The position numbers and the translations under genes are program-made. A stretch of DNA of 25,134 bases from a virus, in IMG/VR virus record IMGVR_UViG_3300003409_000275, positions 1 to 25,134 of that record; one strand, written 5' to 3'. Below the pieces are notes generated by a model. It was not told where the DNA came from and did not search any database. It saw nothing but the letters and a program-made list of their open reading frames with translations. Shown one piece after another: positions 14,163-22,036 of the stretch (position 1 is its first letter; each line of letters opens with the position of its first letter).

Positions 14163-15622
14163 ATATCGTGATTTTAGGAACAGGAACCGCAGGATTAACA
14201 ACTGCTCTAATACTGAAGTCAATTAATAGTGCTATCAGTGTTGAAGTTATTGGTTCCCCAAATATTGGAATTGTGGGTGTTGGTGAATCTTCAACTGAAC
14301 ATTTCGATAATTTGAGATCGTTACTAGGATTGACACTTACTGACATTATTAAAGGTTGTCATGCAACTTATAAATTTGGGGTTTATTTTGAGGGATGGTC
14401 TGAAAAGGGTGATTATATCCATGCACTAGCAAGCAAACTAAGAGATAGAAACCCAATGTCAGAATCATTAGAAACAAACATCATGCTTGAGGGTTTGATG
14501 TCAACTGAAGCGCACCCACTTGAAATGGTTGATAGAACTACAATTGAACCTAATATTCGGTGTAGTCTATTAGAACAACCATCACAGTTTCATTTTGATA
14601 CGTTTAAACTAAATGAATTTTTAATAAATCTTTGTGAAAAAAGAGGAATTACAATTCATGAAGATGATGTGACTCCAGTTTTTGATTCAGATGGTAATTG
14701 TTCTGGTTTGGTTGGTAAATCTGAAAATGTATATCTTGGAGACTTATATGTTGATGCTTCTGGATTTCAAAGAGCAATTGTTGGTCAGATGCCTGAATAT
14801 AAGTGGGAGAAAGATGAACATCTATTCTTAGATTCTGCAATCGCATTCCAATGCGAGCATCCAGAACAATACAGGTGTTATACCACAGCGAAAAGAATGA
14901 AATGTGGTTGGATGTGGAGAATTCCAACATATACCCGCATGGGTAATGGTTATGCCTATAATAGTAAATTTACCAATGAAGAACAAGCATTGGATGAGAT
15001 CGAAGAATATTTAGGTTTTAGACCAGAAGTTGGTAGAAGATTTAAGTTTGAAGCGGGTAGATTAAACACGTTCTGGGAAAATAATGTTGTTGCAGTAGGA
15101 TTATCATCGCATTTCTATGAACCACTTGAAGCAACTGCTATTGGTGTTGGTATACAACAAGCAGTATTATTGTCTAAACTAATTCACAATAATGATAAGG
15201 TAAATCGTACTTACTATAATGAGATGAATACTAGTATGTTAGATCAAGTCTCATTATATCTACAATGTCATTATGTTAACGTTCCTCCTGATACTGAATT
15301 CTGGAAATATGTTAAGAATAAAGTAGAAAGTTCGCCATCAAAAGAACTTGACAAGTTAGTAAAAATATGTAATAGTAGGTTCCCAACTCAAGAAGATGTT
15401 GGGGGTAATACCAGAATTAATTTATTTGGTAACCTTAATTTTGCGCAAGTTTTGTATGGGTTGGGTGTTTTGAAATCTGAAGTGGTTCGGAGACAATTCA
15501 TTCTGAAGAATGTTAATGAGTTATTTGAGTATTCTCTTTCTCAAGCGAAGGAGAAAGAAACCAGTAATGAAAATAACCCATCACACAAAGAACTTATCAA
15601 CATGATTAATGAGAGTGAATAA
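14159..15622 (+). CDS. flavin-dependent halogenase (tryptophan-halogenase family)
   Basis: A 487-residue member of the FAD-dependent halogenase family, which uses reduced flavin, oxygen and halide to halogenate aromatic substrates. Visible hallmarks are the nucleotide-binding GTGTAG (8-12 region), VGVGESS (40-46), the catalytic lysine K72 in ATYKFGVYFEGW (aligned with K79 of PrnA, with W80 also kept), GWMWRIP at 250-256 (the WxWxIP motif) and YEPLEATAIG with E324 (aligned with PrnA E346). Tryptophan halogenases are about 500-540 aa, so length is near normal. A cyanophage homolog, VirX1 of Syn10, is established as an iodinating halogenase; substrate and halide here are unknown. No flavin reductase is seen nearby. 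Arginine codons are mostly AGA/AGG (about 16 of 20), unlike the gp47 neighbour (2 of 13), suggesting later acquisition. Its starts and stops overlap both neighbours. Confidence 0.93.
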   Translation: MNIVILGTGTAGLTTALILKSINSAISVEVIGSPNIGIVGVGESSTEHFDNLRSLLGLTLTDIIKGCHATYKFGVYFEGWSEKGDYIHALASKLRDRNPMSESLETNIMLEGLMSTEAHPLEMVDRTTIEPNIRCSLLEQPSQFHFDTFKLNEFLINLCEKRGITIHEDDVTPVFDSDGNCSGLVGKSENVYLGDLYVDASGFQRAIVGQMPEYKWEKDEHLFLDSAIAFQCEHPEQYRCYTTAKRMKCGWMWRIPTYTRMGNGYAYNSKFTNEEQALDEIEEYLGFRPEVGRRFKFEAGRLNTFWENNVVAVGLSSHFYEPLEATAIGVGIQQAVLLSKLIHNNDKVNRTYYNEMNTSMLDQVSLYLQCHYVNVPPDTEFWKYVKNKVESSPSKELDKLVKICNSRFPTQEDVGGNTRINLFGNLNFAQVLYGLGVLKSEVVRRQFILKNVNELFEYSLSQAKEKETSNENNPSHKELINMINESE

Positions 15623-16698
15623 TGAAAATTGCACTGATTAATGATACGCACTTTGGTGCGCGTAATGACAGTGAAGCGTTTGATAACTTCTTCTACAAGT
15701 TCTACGATAATGTGTTCTTTCCGACACTTAAAGAGCGTGGAATCAAAACAATGATCCATTTGGGTGACATTACAGATAGACGTAAGTTTATCAACTATCG
15801 CATCTTGGATCGTTTCCGTAGAGAGTTTATGTGGAAACTTGGTGATATGGGTGTAGATACTCATATCATTATTGGTAACCACGACACATACTTCAAAAAT
15901 ACAAACAAGGTGAACTCTATGGATGCCTTGTTTACATCTTATGATGGTCAGAATGAACCGTGGATTTACAGCGAAGCGCAGACGGTTGACTTTGATGGTT
16001 GTAAGATTCTAATGATGCCTTGGATTAATCCAGAGAACCATGACTATGCTATGAAGCAGATTGAAGAGACAGATGCGCAAGTCTGTTTTGGTCATTTGGA
16101 GATTCAAGGTTTCATGATGTATAAAGGACATGTAAACCACGATCACGGTGTAACTGCTGAAACTTTTAATAAGTTTGACCTTGTGTGCAGTGGACACTTT
16201 CATCATAAGTCATCACAAGGAAACATACATTATTTGGGCAACCCATACCAGATCACATGGTCTGATTATGATGATATTCGTGGTTTTCATATTTTCGATA
16301 CTGAGACTCGTGAACTTGAGTTCGTAGCAAACCCATACACCATCTTTGAGAAGATTTTATATGATGATCGCACAGAAGATTATCTAGATTTTGACTACAA
16401 GCAGTATGAAGGTAAGTTTGTAAAACTCGTGGTAGTCAATAAGATCAATCAGCAAGTATTTGATCGTGTGGTAGACAATCTATCGAGTATTGATTTGGAA
16501 GAGTTGAAGATCATTGAAGATTTCTCTGATTTTGATACTGCATATATCGATGATGAGAAGTTGCAGTTGGATGATACCCTATCACTACTAAATACATACA
16601 TTGAAAATATTGAAACTGATGCGGATAAGAATCGCATCTCAGATATGATGAAAACACTTTATGTGGAAGCGTCAAACGCTAATGTGACAGGTGCTTAA
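15622..16698 (+). CDS. 47: recombination endonuclease subunit gp47 (Mre11/SbcD type)
   Basis: Metallophosphoesterase subunit of the gp46/gp47 complex, which resects DNA ends for recombination-dependent replication and host DNA degradation. The 358 residues (T4 gp47 is 339) show the phosphodiesterase motifs in order: DTH (8-10), GDITDRR (48-54), GNHD (85-88), then GHLEIQG and SGHFHH providing later metal ligands. The start overlaps the halogenase stop by one base (TAATG), and its own stop overlaps the gp46 ATG by one base, typical of the coupled pair. Arginine is almost entirely CGT/CGC. Confidence 0.96.
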   Translation: MKIALINDTHFGARNDSEAFDNFFYKFYDNVFFPTLKERGIKTMIHLGDITDRRKFINYRILDRFRREFMWKLGDMGVDTHIIIGNHDTYFKNTNKVNSMDALFTSYDGQNEPWIYSEAQTVDFDGCKILMMPWINPENHDYAMKQIEETDAQVCFGHLEIQGFMMYKGHVNHDHGVTAETFNKFDLVCSGHFHHKSSQGNIHYLGNPYQITWSDYDDIRGFHIFDTETRELEFVANPYTIFEKILYDDRTEDYLDFDYKQYEGKFVKLVVVNKINQQVFDRVVDNLSSIDLEELKIIEDFSDFDTAYIDDEKLQLDDTLSLLNTYIENIETDADKNRISDMMKTLYVEASNANVTGA

Positions 16699-18416
16699 TG
16701 ATTAAGTTTGAAGTTGTTCGATATAAGAATATCCTTTCCACTGGTAATGCATTTACTGAAGTTAGTCTAGATAAACATCCATCTACACTAATCGTTGGTA
16801 CAAACGGTGCAGGAAAATCGACTATGATCGATGCTCTGTGCTTTGCATTATTTGGTAAACCCTACCGTAACATCAACAAACCGCAGTTGATAAACTCAAT
16901 CAACCAAAAAGACATGGTTGTAGAGGTTGAGTTCTCAATCGGTAAGTCGAAGTATAAGGTTGTCAGAGGTATCAAACCAAATAAGTTTGAAATCTGGCAG
17001 AACGGTACGATGCTGAACCAAGACGCATCTGCAAGAGATTATCAATCACTTCTTGAGAAGCAGATTCTCAAGTTGAACTATAAGTCGTTCACACAGATTG
17101 TAGTTCTTGGTTCAGCGTCATTTACTCCTTTCATGCAATTGTCGGCAAAAGATCGAAAAGAGATCATCGAAGACTTGCTTGATATTCAAATTTTCACTGT
17201 AATGAATGATATTCTAAAAGGTGAACAACAGGGTTTGATTCAGAAATCAAATGTGGTAAAATCTGATTTGGATGTGACTAAACAAAAGGTTGCACTCCAA
17301 GAGCAGTACATCAAAAAGATCGAAGAAGCGAGGAAGCAAGGTGTTCAAGATATTCAAGAAAAAATTCAATCCAGTACTACCAAGATCGGAGAGTACAGTA
17401 CCTCTATTGACTCGCTCAGAAAGGGAATTGAAGAAAAAGAACAAACGATTGCCGATCTTGATGCGATAAGCAAGAAGTTATCTAAACTATCTAAACTACA
17501 AACTCAAATTGAAAATAATGTCACTAAATTTCAGAAAGAAATCAAATTCTACAGCGAGACAGAAACCTGTCATACTTGTAAGCAAGACATCGATGATGAC
17601 TTCAAAGGAACAATCATCACCGAAAGAGAAAGTAAACTTTCAGAAAATACCAATGCTCTGCAAGAGTTGGAAGCACAGATCGCAGTAATCAATAGTCGTA
17701 TTGCTGAGATCAATGTGGTGCAAACTGAGATTAGCAATCTACAGCATGAAGTCAGTAAGTACCAAGCGATGATCTCTACAGAGAATGATCACATCGACAA
17801 ACTCAATGTGGAACTTGCAAAGGTGCAGGAAGCGTCTACAGATGATACCTCTGACGATAAAAAAGCACTACGCGAACTTGCAAAACAAGCGATGCAGTTG
17901 ACTGAAGAAAAGTCGAAACTAAACGAAGATAAATACTACTATGAGATTGCCGCTAATCTACTGAAGGATAGTGGTGTTAAAACAAAGATTATTAGTCAGT
18001 ATCTACCTGTCATTAATCATTATGTGAACAGTTTCCTGAAGTCGATGGACTTCTTTGTTCAGTTTGAGTTGGATGAGAACTTTAAAGAAACCATCCGATC
18101 CAGACACCGTGATGCATTTAGTTATGCGTCATTCAGTGAAGGTGAGAAAATGCGTATCGATTTGTCACTACTATTTACTTGGAGACAAATTGCGAAGATG
18201 AAGAATTCAACAAACACAAATCTATTAATCATGGATGAGGTGTTTGATAGTTCACTAGACAATACAGGAACAGATGAATTCTTGAAGATTCTAAACACTC
18301 TAGATAAGGGTGCTAACGCATTCATCATTTCACATAAAGGTGATACTTTGTTTGACAAATTTACTAACATCATTCGATTTGAGAAGCATCAAAATTACTC
18401 ACGAATGGTAAGTTGA
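16698..18416 (+). CDS. 46: recombination endonuclease subunit gp46 (Rad50/SbcC type)
   Basis: SMC-like ATPase partner of gp47. The 572 residues (T4 gp46 is 560) carry Walker A GTNGAGKST (34-42), two long coiled-coil arms (about 180-285 and 310-420) separated by a zinc hook CHTC (C291, C294), the ABC signature FSEGEK (479-484) and Walker B LLIMDE ending at E514. The C-terminal switch histidine is plausibly in FIISHKGD. All elements needed for an active Rad50-like ATPase are present. The next gene follows in the same frame after a single TGA. Confidence 0.96.
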   Translation: MIKFEVVRYKNILSTGNAFTEVSLDKHPSTLIVGTNGAGKSTMIDALCFALFGKPYRNINKPQLINSINQKDMVVEVEFSIGKSKYKVVRGIKPNKFEIWQNGTMLNQDASARDYQSLLEKQILKLNYKSFTQIVVLGSASFTPFMQLSAKDRKEIIEDLLDIQIFTVMNDILKGEQQGLIQKSNVVKSDLDVTKQKVALQEQYIKKIEEARKQGVQDIQEKIQSSTTKIGEYSTSIDSLRKGIEEKEQTIADLDAISKKLSKLSKLQTQIENNVTKFQKEIKFYSETETCHTCKQDIDDDFKGTIITERESKLSENTNALQELEAQIAVINSRIAEINVVQTEISNLQHEVSKYQAMISTENDHIDKLNVELAKVQEASTDDTSDDKKALRELAKQAMQLTEEKSKLNEDKYYYEIAANLLKDSGVKTKIISQYLPVINHYVNSFLKSMDFFVQFELDENFKETIRSRHRDAFSYASFSEGEKMRIDLSLLFTWRQIAKMKNSTNTNLLIMDEVFDSSLDNTGTDEFLKILNTLDKGANAFIISHKGDTLFDKFTNIIRFEKHQNYSRMVS

Positions 18417-18437
18417 AAATTGAAAGAAGATGTAAAC

Positions 18438-19577
18438 GTGAAGAAACCTTGGCAAAAGGGGTATGAGTTAGAGTTCCTCAAAGGTATTGAAAAACTCTAT
18501 GAAGATTGGAACAGTTACACACTAGGACCTTTCGCTCAGTATAAAAAGAATAATATAGCAGAAGACATGCACAATCTATCCTTAATGTTTCAGACTGATA
18601 AGGATGGTTCTTTTAAGATGATGTGCAGTCGAAAAGAAGTTCGTAGTAATGGATTCATCAAGAATGGTGATCTTCCATTGATGATGAAAGTGAAAGGTGA
18701 TTATGTATTTTCCCACTTTACTTCCCCAGAAGCAGTATCTCTCACGCAACAGTATCGTGATAAGAACTGTCATGCGCTTTGTTTCTCAGAAGATAAAGCG
18801 ATGCGTAACGCACTTGATCAAGAGGGATTCCGCTTCATAGGTGGTAAGGTAACCTCATTCGGAGAAATCTACTCAATCTATTTCCGTGATGCTAGTAATT
18901 CACTAGAAAGGCGCGATGGGTGTGGATATCTGTTCCATGAAACTCTTGCCTTAGAAAAGTGCAAATATGAGTTTGACATTGACAGTCAGATGATCTATAA
19001 TGAGATGTTAAGTATTTGGAATGAGTGGGAAGACCACTACTCCAATTACAACAAGAAACATACTTGGTCTGCATTCGCTGTTCGTGGATATTCGGAAGAC
19101 CCACTTTATATTGCTAAACCATCTGAGTTGAGTAAGAAGTGGAAAGAAGAGAATCCACAATGGGAAAATATGGTCATCACAGACACACCAATTAGGTCAC
19201 AATTTGTATACCTAAATGAACTGCTCAAGAATTTTGAGGAGTTGGGTGAGTTGCATCGAGTTCGTTTCATGAAACTATCACCTAATGGTGGTGAGTTGGA
19301 ACGACACACTGACCTTGTAGATAAAGATTCTGGTGTAGATGATGGGAAAATAATTCGCCTACATATACCAGTAAAGACAAATCCAAAAGTAGAATTTACT
19401 GCTTGGAATTGGGATGGTGAACCGAAAACGGTTCATATGAAAGAGAATGAACTTTGGTATCTGGATACCCGCAAACCACACCGCGCAATTAATGGTGGTG
19501 ATGAGGAACGTATCCACTTAGTAATTGATTTGGAAGCGAATGTACACAGCAGAAGATTACTTGGAATTGGTGAGTGA
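18438..19577 (+). CDS. two-part protein with C-terminal AspH-like 2OG oxygenase domain
   Basis: About 379 residues from the GTG at 18438, which has an AAGAAGA stretch 7 bases upstream. An in-frame TTG at 18420 would add 6 residues, and no ATG start is available near the front. Numbering from the TTG, the C-terminal part (about 250-375) has the aspartyl/asparaginyl beta-hydroxylase pattern: H296-T-D298 in ELERHTD, RLHIPVKTNP (R313), then WYLDTRKPHRAING with H354 and ERIHLVIDL with R364 (likely 2OG-binding). The N-terminal part (about 8-160) is not clearly recognised; the segment ALDQEGFRFIGGK (131-143) is reminiscent of GNAT acetyltransferases, a weak resemblance. Substrate is unknown. It lies directly downstream of gp46 and overlaps the PLP-enzyme start by 38 bp. 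Confidence 0.8.
   Translation: MKKPWQKGYELEFLKGIEKLYEDWNSYTLGPFAQYKKNNIAEDMHNLSLMFQTDKDGSFKMMCSRKEVRSNGFIKNGDLPLMMKVKGDYVFSHFTSPEAVSLTQQYRDKNCHALCFSEDKAMRNALDQEGFRFIGGKVTSFGEIYSIYFRDASNSLERRDGCGYLFHETLALEKCKYEFDIDSQMIYNEMLSIWNEWEDHYSNYNKKHTWSAFAVRGYSEDPLYIAKPSELSKKWKEENPQWENMVITDTPIRSQFVYLNELLKNFEELGELHRVRFMKLSPNGGELERHTDLVDKDSGVDDGKIIRLHIPVKTNPKVEFTAWNWDGEPKTVHMKENELWYLDTRKPHRAINGGDEERIHLVIDLEANVHSRRLLGIGE
18973..19001 (+). promoter_or_regulatory. perfect-consensus sigma70 promoter sequence inside the AspH-like gene
   Basis: TTGACA (18973-18978), exactly 17 bases, then TATAAT (18996-19001). This is the full Escherichia coli sigma70 consensus with ideal spacing, within codons for residues about 185-195. 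It could drive the downstream PLP enzyme and oxygenase genes, or an internally initiated C-terminal domain. Confidence 0.6.
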
Positions 19578-20307
19578 TTGGGAAGACCCTAATCCTGCAC
19601 CTGTCGTAGAACTTATTGAAGGGGTTCATGTTGTTCGTGACGATCTTCTTCCTGCAGGTTCTAAACAACGATTCATCGATAAACTAATCCGCGACACCGA
19701 CTGCGAAGAGTGGGTGTTTGGTGGATCAAACAAGGTTGGGTGGGGTCCTATCTCACTCGCCTACGTCTGTCAGAGATATGGTAAGAAATCTACCTGTTTC
19801 TGGGCAGAGCGTAAAGAACCCACTTGGCATCAACAAAAGTACATGGAGTATGGTGGTGCTATTGAATGGGTAAAAATGGGTATGCTTTCTGTAACCCTTT
19901 CTCGTGCAGAGAAGTATCGTAGAGAGAGTCCTAGTACACGCACAACCCTTCCCCTCGGACTTGAACATGACACTGTACTTGGTTCTATCATCAAGGTAGC
20001 AAGAAACTTACCAGTTGTTCCTGACGTAATATGGACAGTAGGATCATCTGGTACTTTGTCGAGAGGGTTACAGTTAGCATTTCCCGATGCAGAAGTACAC
20101 GTTGTACAAACTGGTCACAAGATGGATGAACGTCAACTTGGTCGTGCAATCCTTCATGAAGCGCCATACAAGTACGACAAACCAGTAAAAGTAAAAGATG
20201 CACCTCCATTCCCATCTGCACCAGAATATGATGCGAAGGGGTGGAAACCAATGCTTGAAAATATGGATAGAAGTAAAGTTAACTTATTTTGGAATGTTGC
20301 GGCATGA
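19540..20307 (+). CDS. PLP-dependent fold-type-II enzyme (D-cysteine desulfhydrase/ACC deaminase-like)
   Basis: A 255-residue protein resembling the tryptophan-synthase-beta fold of PLP enzymes. From the ATG at 19540, the segment VVRDDLLPAGSKQRFIDKLI (31-50) matches the 'RDDL..GGNK..KLE' block of ACC deaminase/D-cysteine desulfhydrase, placing K42 as the Schiff-base lysine. EWVFGGSNKVGWGPISLA follows like the QSNH substrate-binding block, and GSSGT (168-172) resembles the PLP phosphate-binding loop. It is shorter than usual (about 320-340 aa) and ends soon after this loop, so the C-terminal part is reduced. An in-frame TTG at 19525 is less likely than the ATG, which has GGAAG upstream. Reaction and substrate are unknown. 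It overlaps its upstream neighbour by 38 bp and the next start by 4. Confidence 0.72.
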   Translation: MYTAEDYLELVSDWEDPNPAPVVELIEGVHVVRDDLLPAGSKQRFIDKLIRDTDCEEWVFGGSNKVGWGPISLAYVCQRYGKKSTCFWAERKEPTWHQQKYMEYGGAIEWVKMGMLSVTLSRAEKYRRESPSTRTTLPLGLEHDTVLGSIIKVARNLPVVPDVIWTVGSSGTLSRGLQLAFPDAEVHVVQTGHKMDERQLGRAILHEAPYKYDKPVKVKDAPPFPSAPEYDAKGWKPMLENMDRSKVNLFWNVAA

Positions 20308-20927
20308 GTCTAACTCTACCTCTAGTCAATGTCAAAAAAATTCATTTCGGAGATTTAGTTCAGGAAAGAATTCATCATGTTTTTTCTGGTGAATATTCAT
20401 ATCACTTTTTAAACAAATACTCACCTCAAGAATATGATGTTGATGGAACTATACTTAAAGATGAACTTGAACTCGCTTCATGGTCTGGAGATACTAAAAG
20501 AGATGGAACTAGACTGTGGAATGATGAATTAACTAGATTAATCTGGATTTCATGTTGTGAAGAATTTGGAATTAATCCATTTTCATTTGTTGAGCGTTGT
20601 TATTTAAATGCACAAACTAAAGGTCAAGTATCTTACTGGCATCCAGATTCTGGATTTGAAAATACTCCAAAATTTACAATATTATATTATCCATCTATTA
20701 ATAATAGACAGGAACATAGAGGAACTGAGTTTTTAGTTGATGGTAAAGTTGAATATATTCCTTATCATACTGGTTCTGCGGTAATGTTTAGAACTGATTT
20801 ATGGCATAGAGGTTTAGATACCGACAGCACACTAAGTCCAAGGAATACATTAGTATTTCACACTATAGATTTGACTAAAACTGGAAGAAAACTATTTGAG
20901 GGAACATTAGGATACAATTATGATTGA
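20304..20927 (+). CDS. 2OG-Fe(II) oxygenase
   Basis: I use the ATG at 20304 (207 aa), which overlaps the previous stop as ATGA; an in-frame TTG at 20289 lies in the preceding gene. The double-stranded beta-helix signature is present: H113-P-D115 in SYWHPDSG, GTEFLVDGKVEYIP strands, H168 in DLWHRG, and R180 in SPRNTLVF as the 2OG-binding arginine. This resembles prolyl-4-hydroxylase-type phage oxygenases, which are abundant in marine T4-like phages with mostly unknown substrates. Arginine codons are almost all AGA/AGG (10 of 11), unlike the PLP gene upstream, suggesting a separate origin. Confidence 0.85.
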   Translation: MSLTLPLVNVKKIHFGDLVQERIHHVFSGEYSYHFLNKYSPQEYDVDGTILKDELELASWSGDTKRDGTRLWNDELTRLIWISCCEEFGINPFSFVERCYLNAQTKGQVSYWHPDSGFENTPKFTILYYPSINNRQEHRGTEFLVDGKVEYIPYHTGSAVMFRTDLWHRGLDTDSTLSPRNTLVFHTIDLTKTGRKLFEGTLGYNYD

Positions 20928-21396
20928 ACAAACTGATTTAAAATTTCCATTTACACTAAATCAATGGTGTAAAGTAAAGTACAAAACATATGCATTTTTT
21001 CAACCCAATCTGGGGTCTATGTATGCTACAGAAATGCAAACTAGATTATACCAAAAGTCATATCCACTAAATAAATGTCCTATTACTAGGGGGTTATTTA
21101 GAATCGCTTTCAAAAGTTTTGAAGAAAAGAAAGGTATTCTTAATCTCGATGAATTTTTGTTAGTGTCTCATAATGCACTAGTTCCAGAAAGAATTGAATT
21201 TAAGCGAGTATCAACCCGATATATTATATGTTTATCTGAGTGCGATTCTGAAATTGCATTTGATACTCAAGTAGAAAAGTGTGGATATTTGAGAGTTTTT
21301 AAAGTTCCTGCGGGAGTAAACATTCTATTAAGAGAACACTCAGATATTCAAGATACTGGAGTATATTTAATAGGAGCGGCAAGTGACTATTCGTAA
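20920..21396 (+). CDS. unrecognised protein between two 2OG oxygenases
   Basis: A 158-residue protein I do not recognise. It begins MIEQTDLKFPFTLNQWCK and seems beta-rich in its second half (RVSTRYIICLSECDSEIAFD, then YLRVFKVPAGVNILLREH). No catalytic motif, signal peptide or membrane segment is evident; the cysteines (C17, C53, C104, C108, C120) are not paired like a zinc site. It overlaps the upstream oxygenase by 8 bp and the downstream one by 14 bp, which argues for tight co-expression. The AT-rich, AGA-biased codon use matches the upstream oxygenase, so the two may have arrived together. Confidence 0.75.
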   Translation: MIEQTDLKFPFTLNQWCKVKYKTYAFFQPNLGSMYATEMQTRLYQKSYPLNKCPITRGLFRIAFKSFEEKKGILNLDEFLLVSHNALVPERIEFKRVSTRYIICLSECDSEIAFDTQVEKCGYLRVFKVPAGVNILLREHSDIQDTGVYLIGAASDYS

Positions 21397-22036
21397 AAAA
21401 GAAACTCCAATTATTGATACTGATGAGATTTTTCCTATGATTGACATAAACACAAAGACAGACCGCGCTTATGTGCAAATTATCGACAACTCTTTCCCAT
21501 CAGAAGTTGTAGAAGAAATTGATGAATATATTAAATCACATTACATGTTCCAGTATGGACATAGTGGTAAAGGTAAGCAGAGTGGTGACGCTTTATTTTA
21601 TGTTGCTGATATGTACCAAATAAATGGAATCAATTACAAAATCCAAGAAGACCCCATTGTATCATTTATTCGCGAGAGTGGATTTGCTATGTTCGGTATC
21701 AGAGTTAAAGAATATGAAAGGGAATATGTAAATCTTCAGACATATAAGCATGATGGTGGATGGCACACTGATATTGGAAATCTAGGAGATAATGAATTTG
21801 GTGATCATAGTCCTGATTTGTACACTATGCTTTACATGCCTAACTATAATGTAAATGGTACTAGTGGACAATTTGAATTGCGGTTACCTGATGGTGAAGA
21901 GATTAAAGTTGATTATGTTCCAGGCAGACTCTTGTTGTTTAGATCAGAACTATGGCATCGTGGAATGTCTTCAACCCAATTGGGTGCGGTTAGAACAACA
22001 TTAGCATTTAAATGTGTGAGGATACATCTTGACTAA
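21383..22036 (+). CDS. 2OG-Fe(II) oxygenase with GTG start
   Basis: A 217-residue protein starting at GTG 21383, supported by a strong ribosome binding site AGGAG (21372-21376) with 6-base spacing. Oxygenase hallmarks: H128-T-D130 in GGWHTDIGN, a GQFELRLPDGEEIKVDYVP beta segment, H192 in ELWHRG, and R204 in AVRTTLAF. The ELWHRGM element is close to the DLWHRGL element of the oxygenase at 20304, so the two may be diverged relatives. Their N-terminal halves share little by eye. The substrate is unknown. The stop overlaps the next start by 8 bp. Confidence 0.87.
   Translation: MTIRKKETPIIDTDEIFPMIDINTKTDRAYVQIIDNSFPSEVVEEIDEYIKSHYMFQYGHSGKGKQSGDALFYVADMYQINGINYKIQEDPIVSFIRESGFAMFGIRVKEYEREYVNLQTYKHDGGWHTDIGNLGDNEFGDHSPDLYTMLYMPNYNVNGTSGQFELRLPDGEEIKVDYVPGRLLLFRSELWHRGMSSTQLGAVRTTLAFKCVRIHLD

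Noticed and set aside
15348-15353. TTGACA within the halogenase gene as a promoter
   Set aside because: No acceptable -10 hexamer at 15-19 bases downstream; the best candidates are weak or wrongly spaced.
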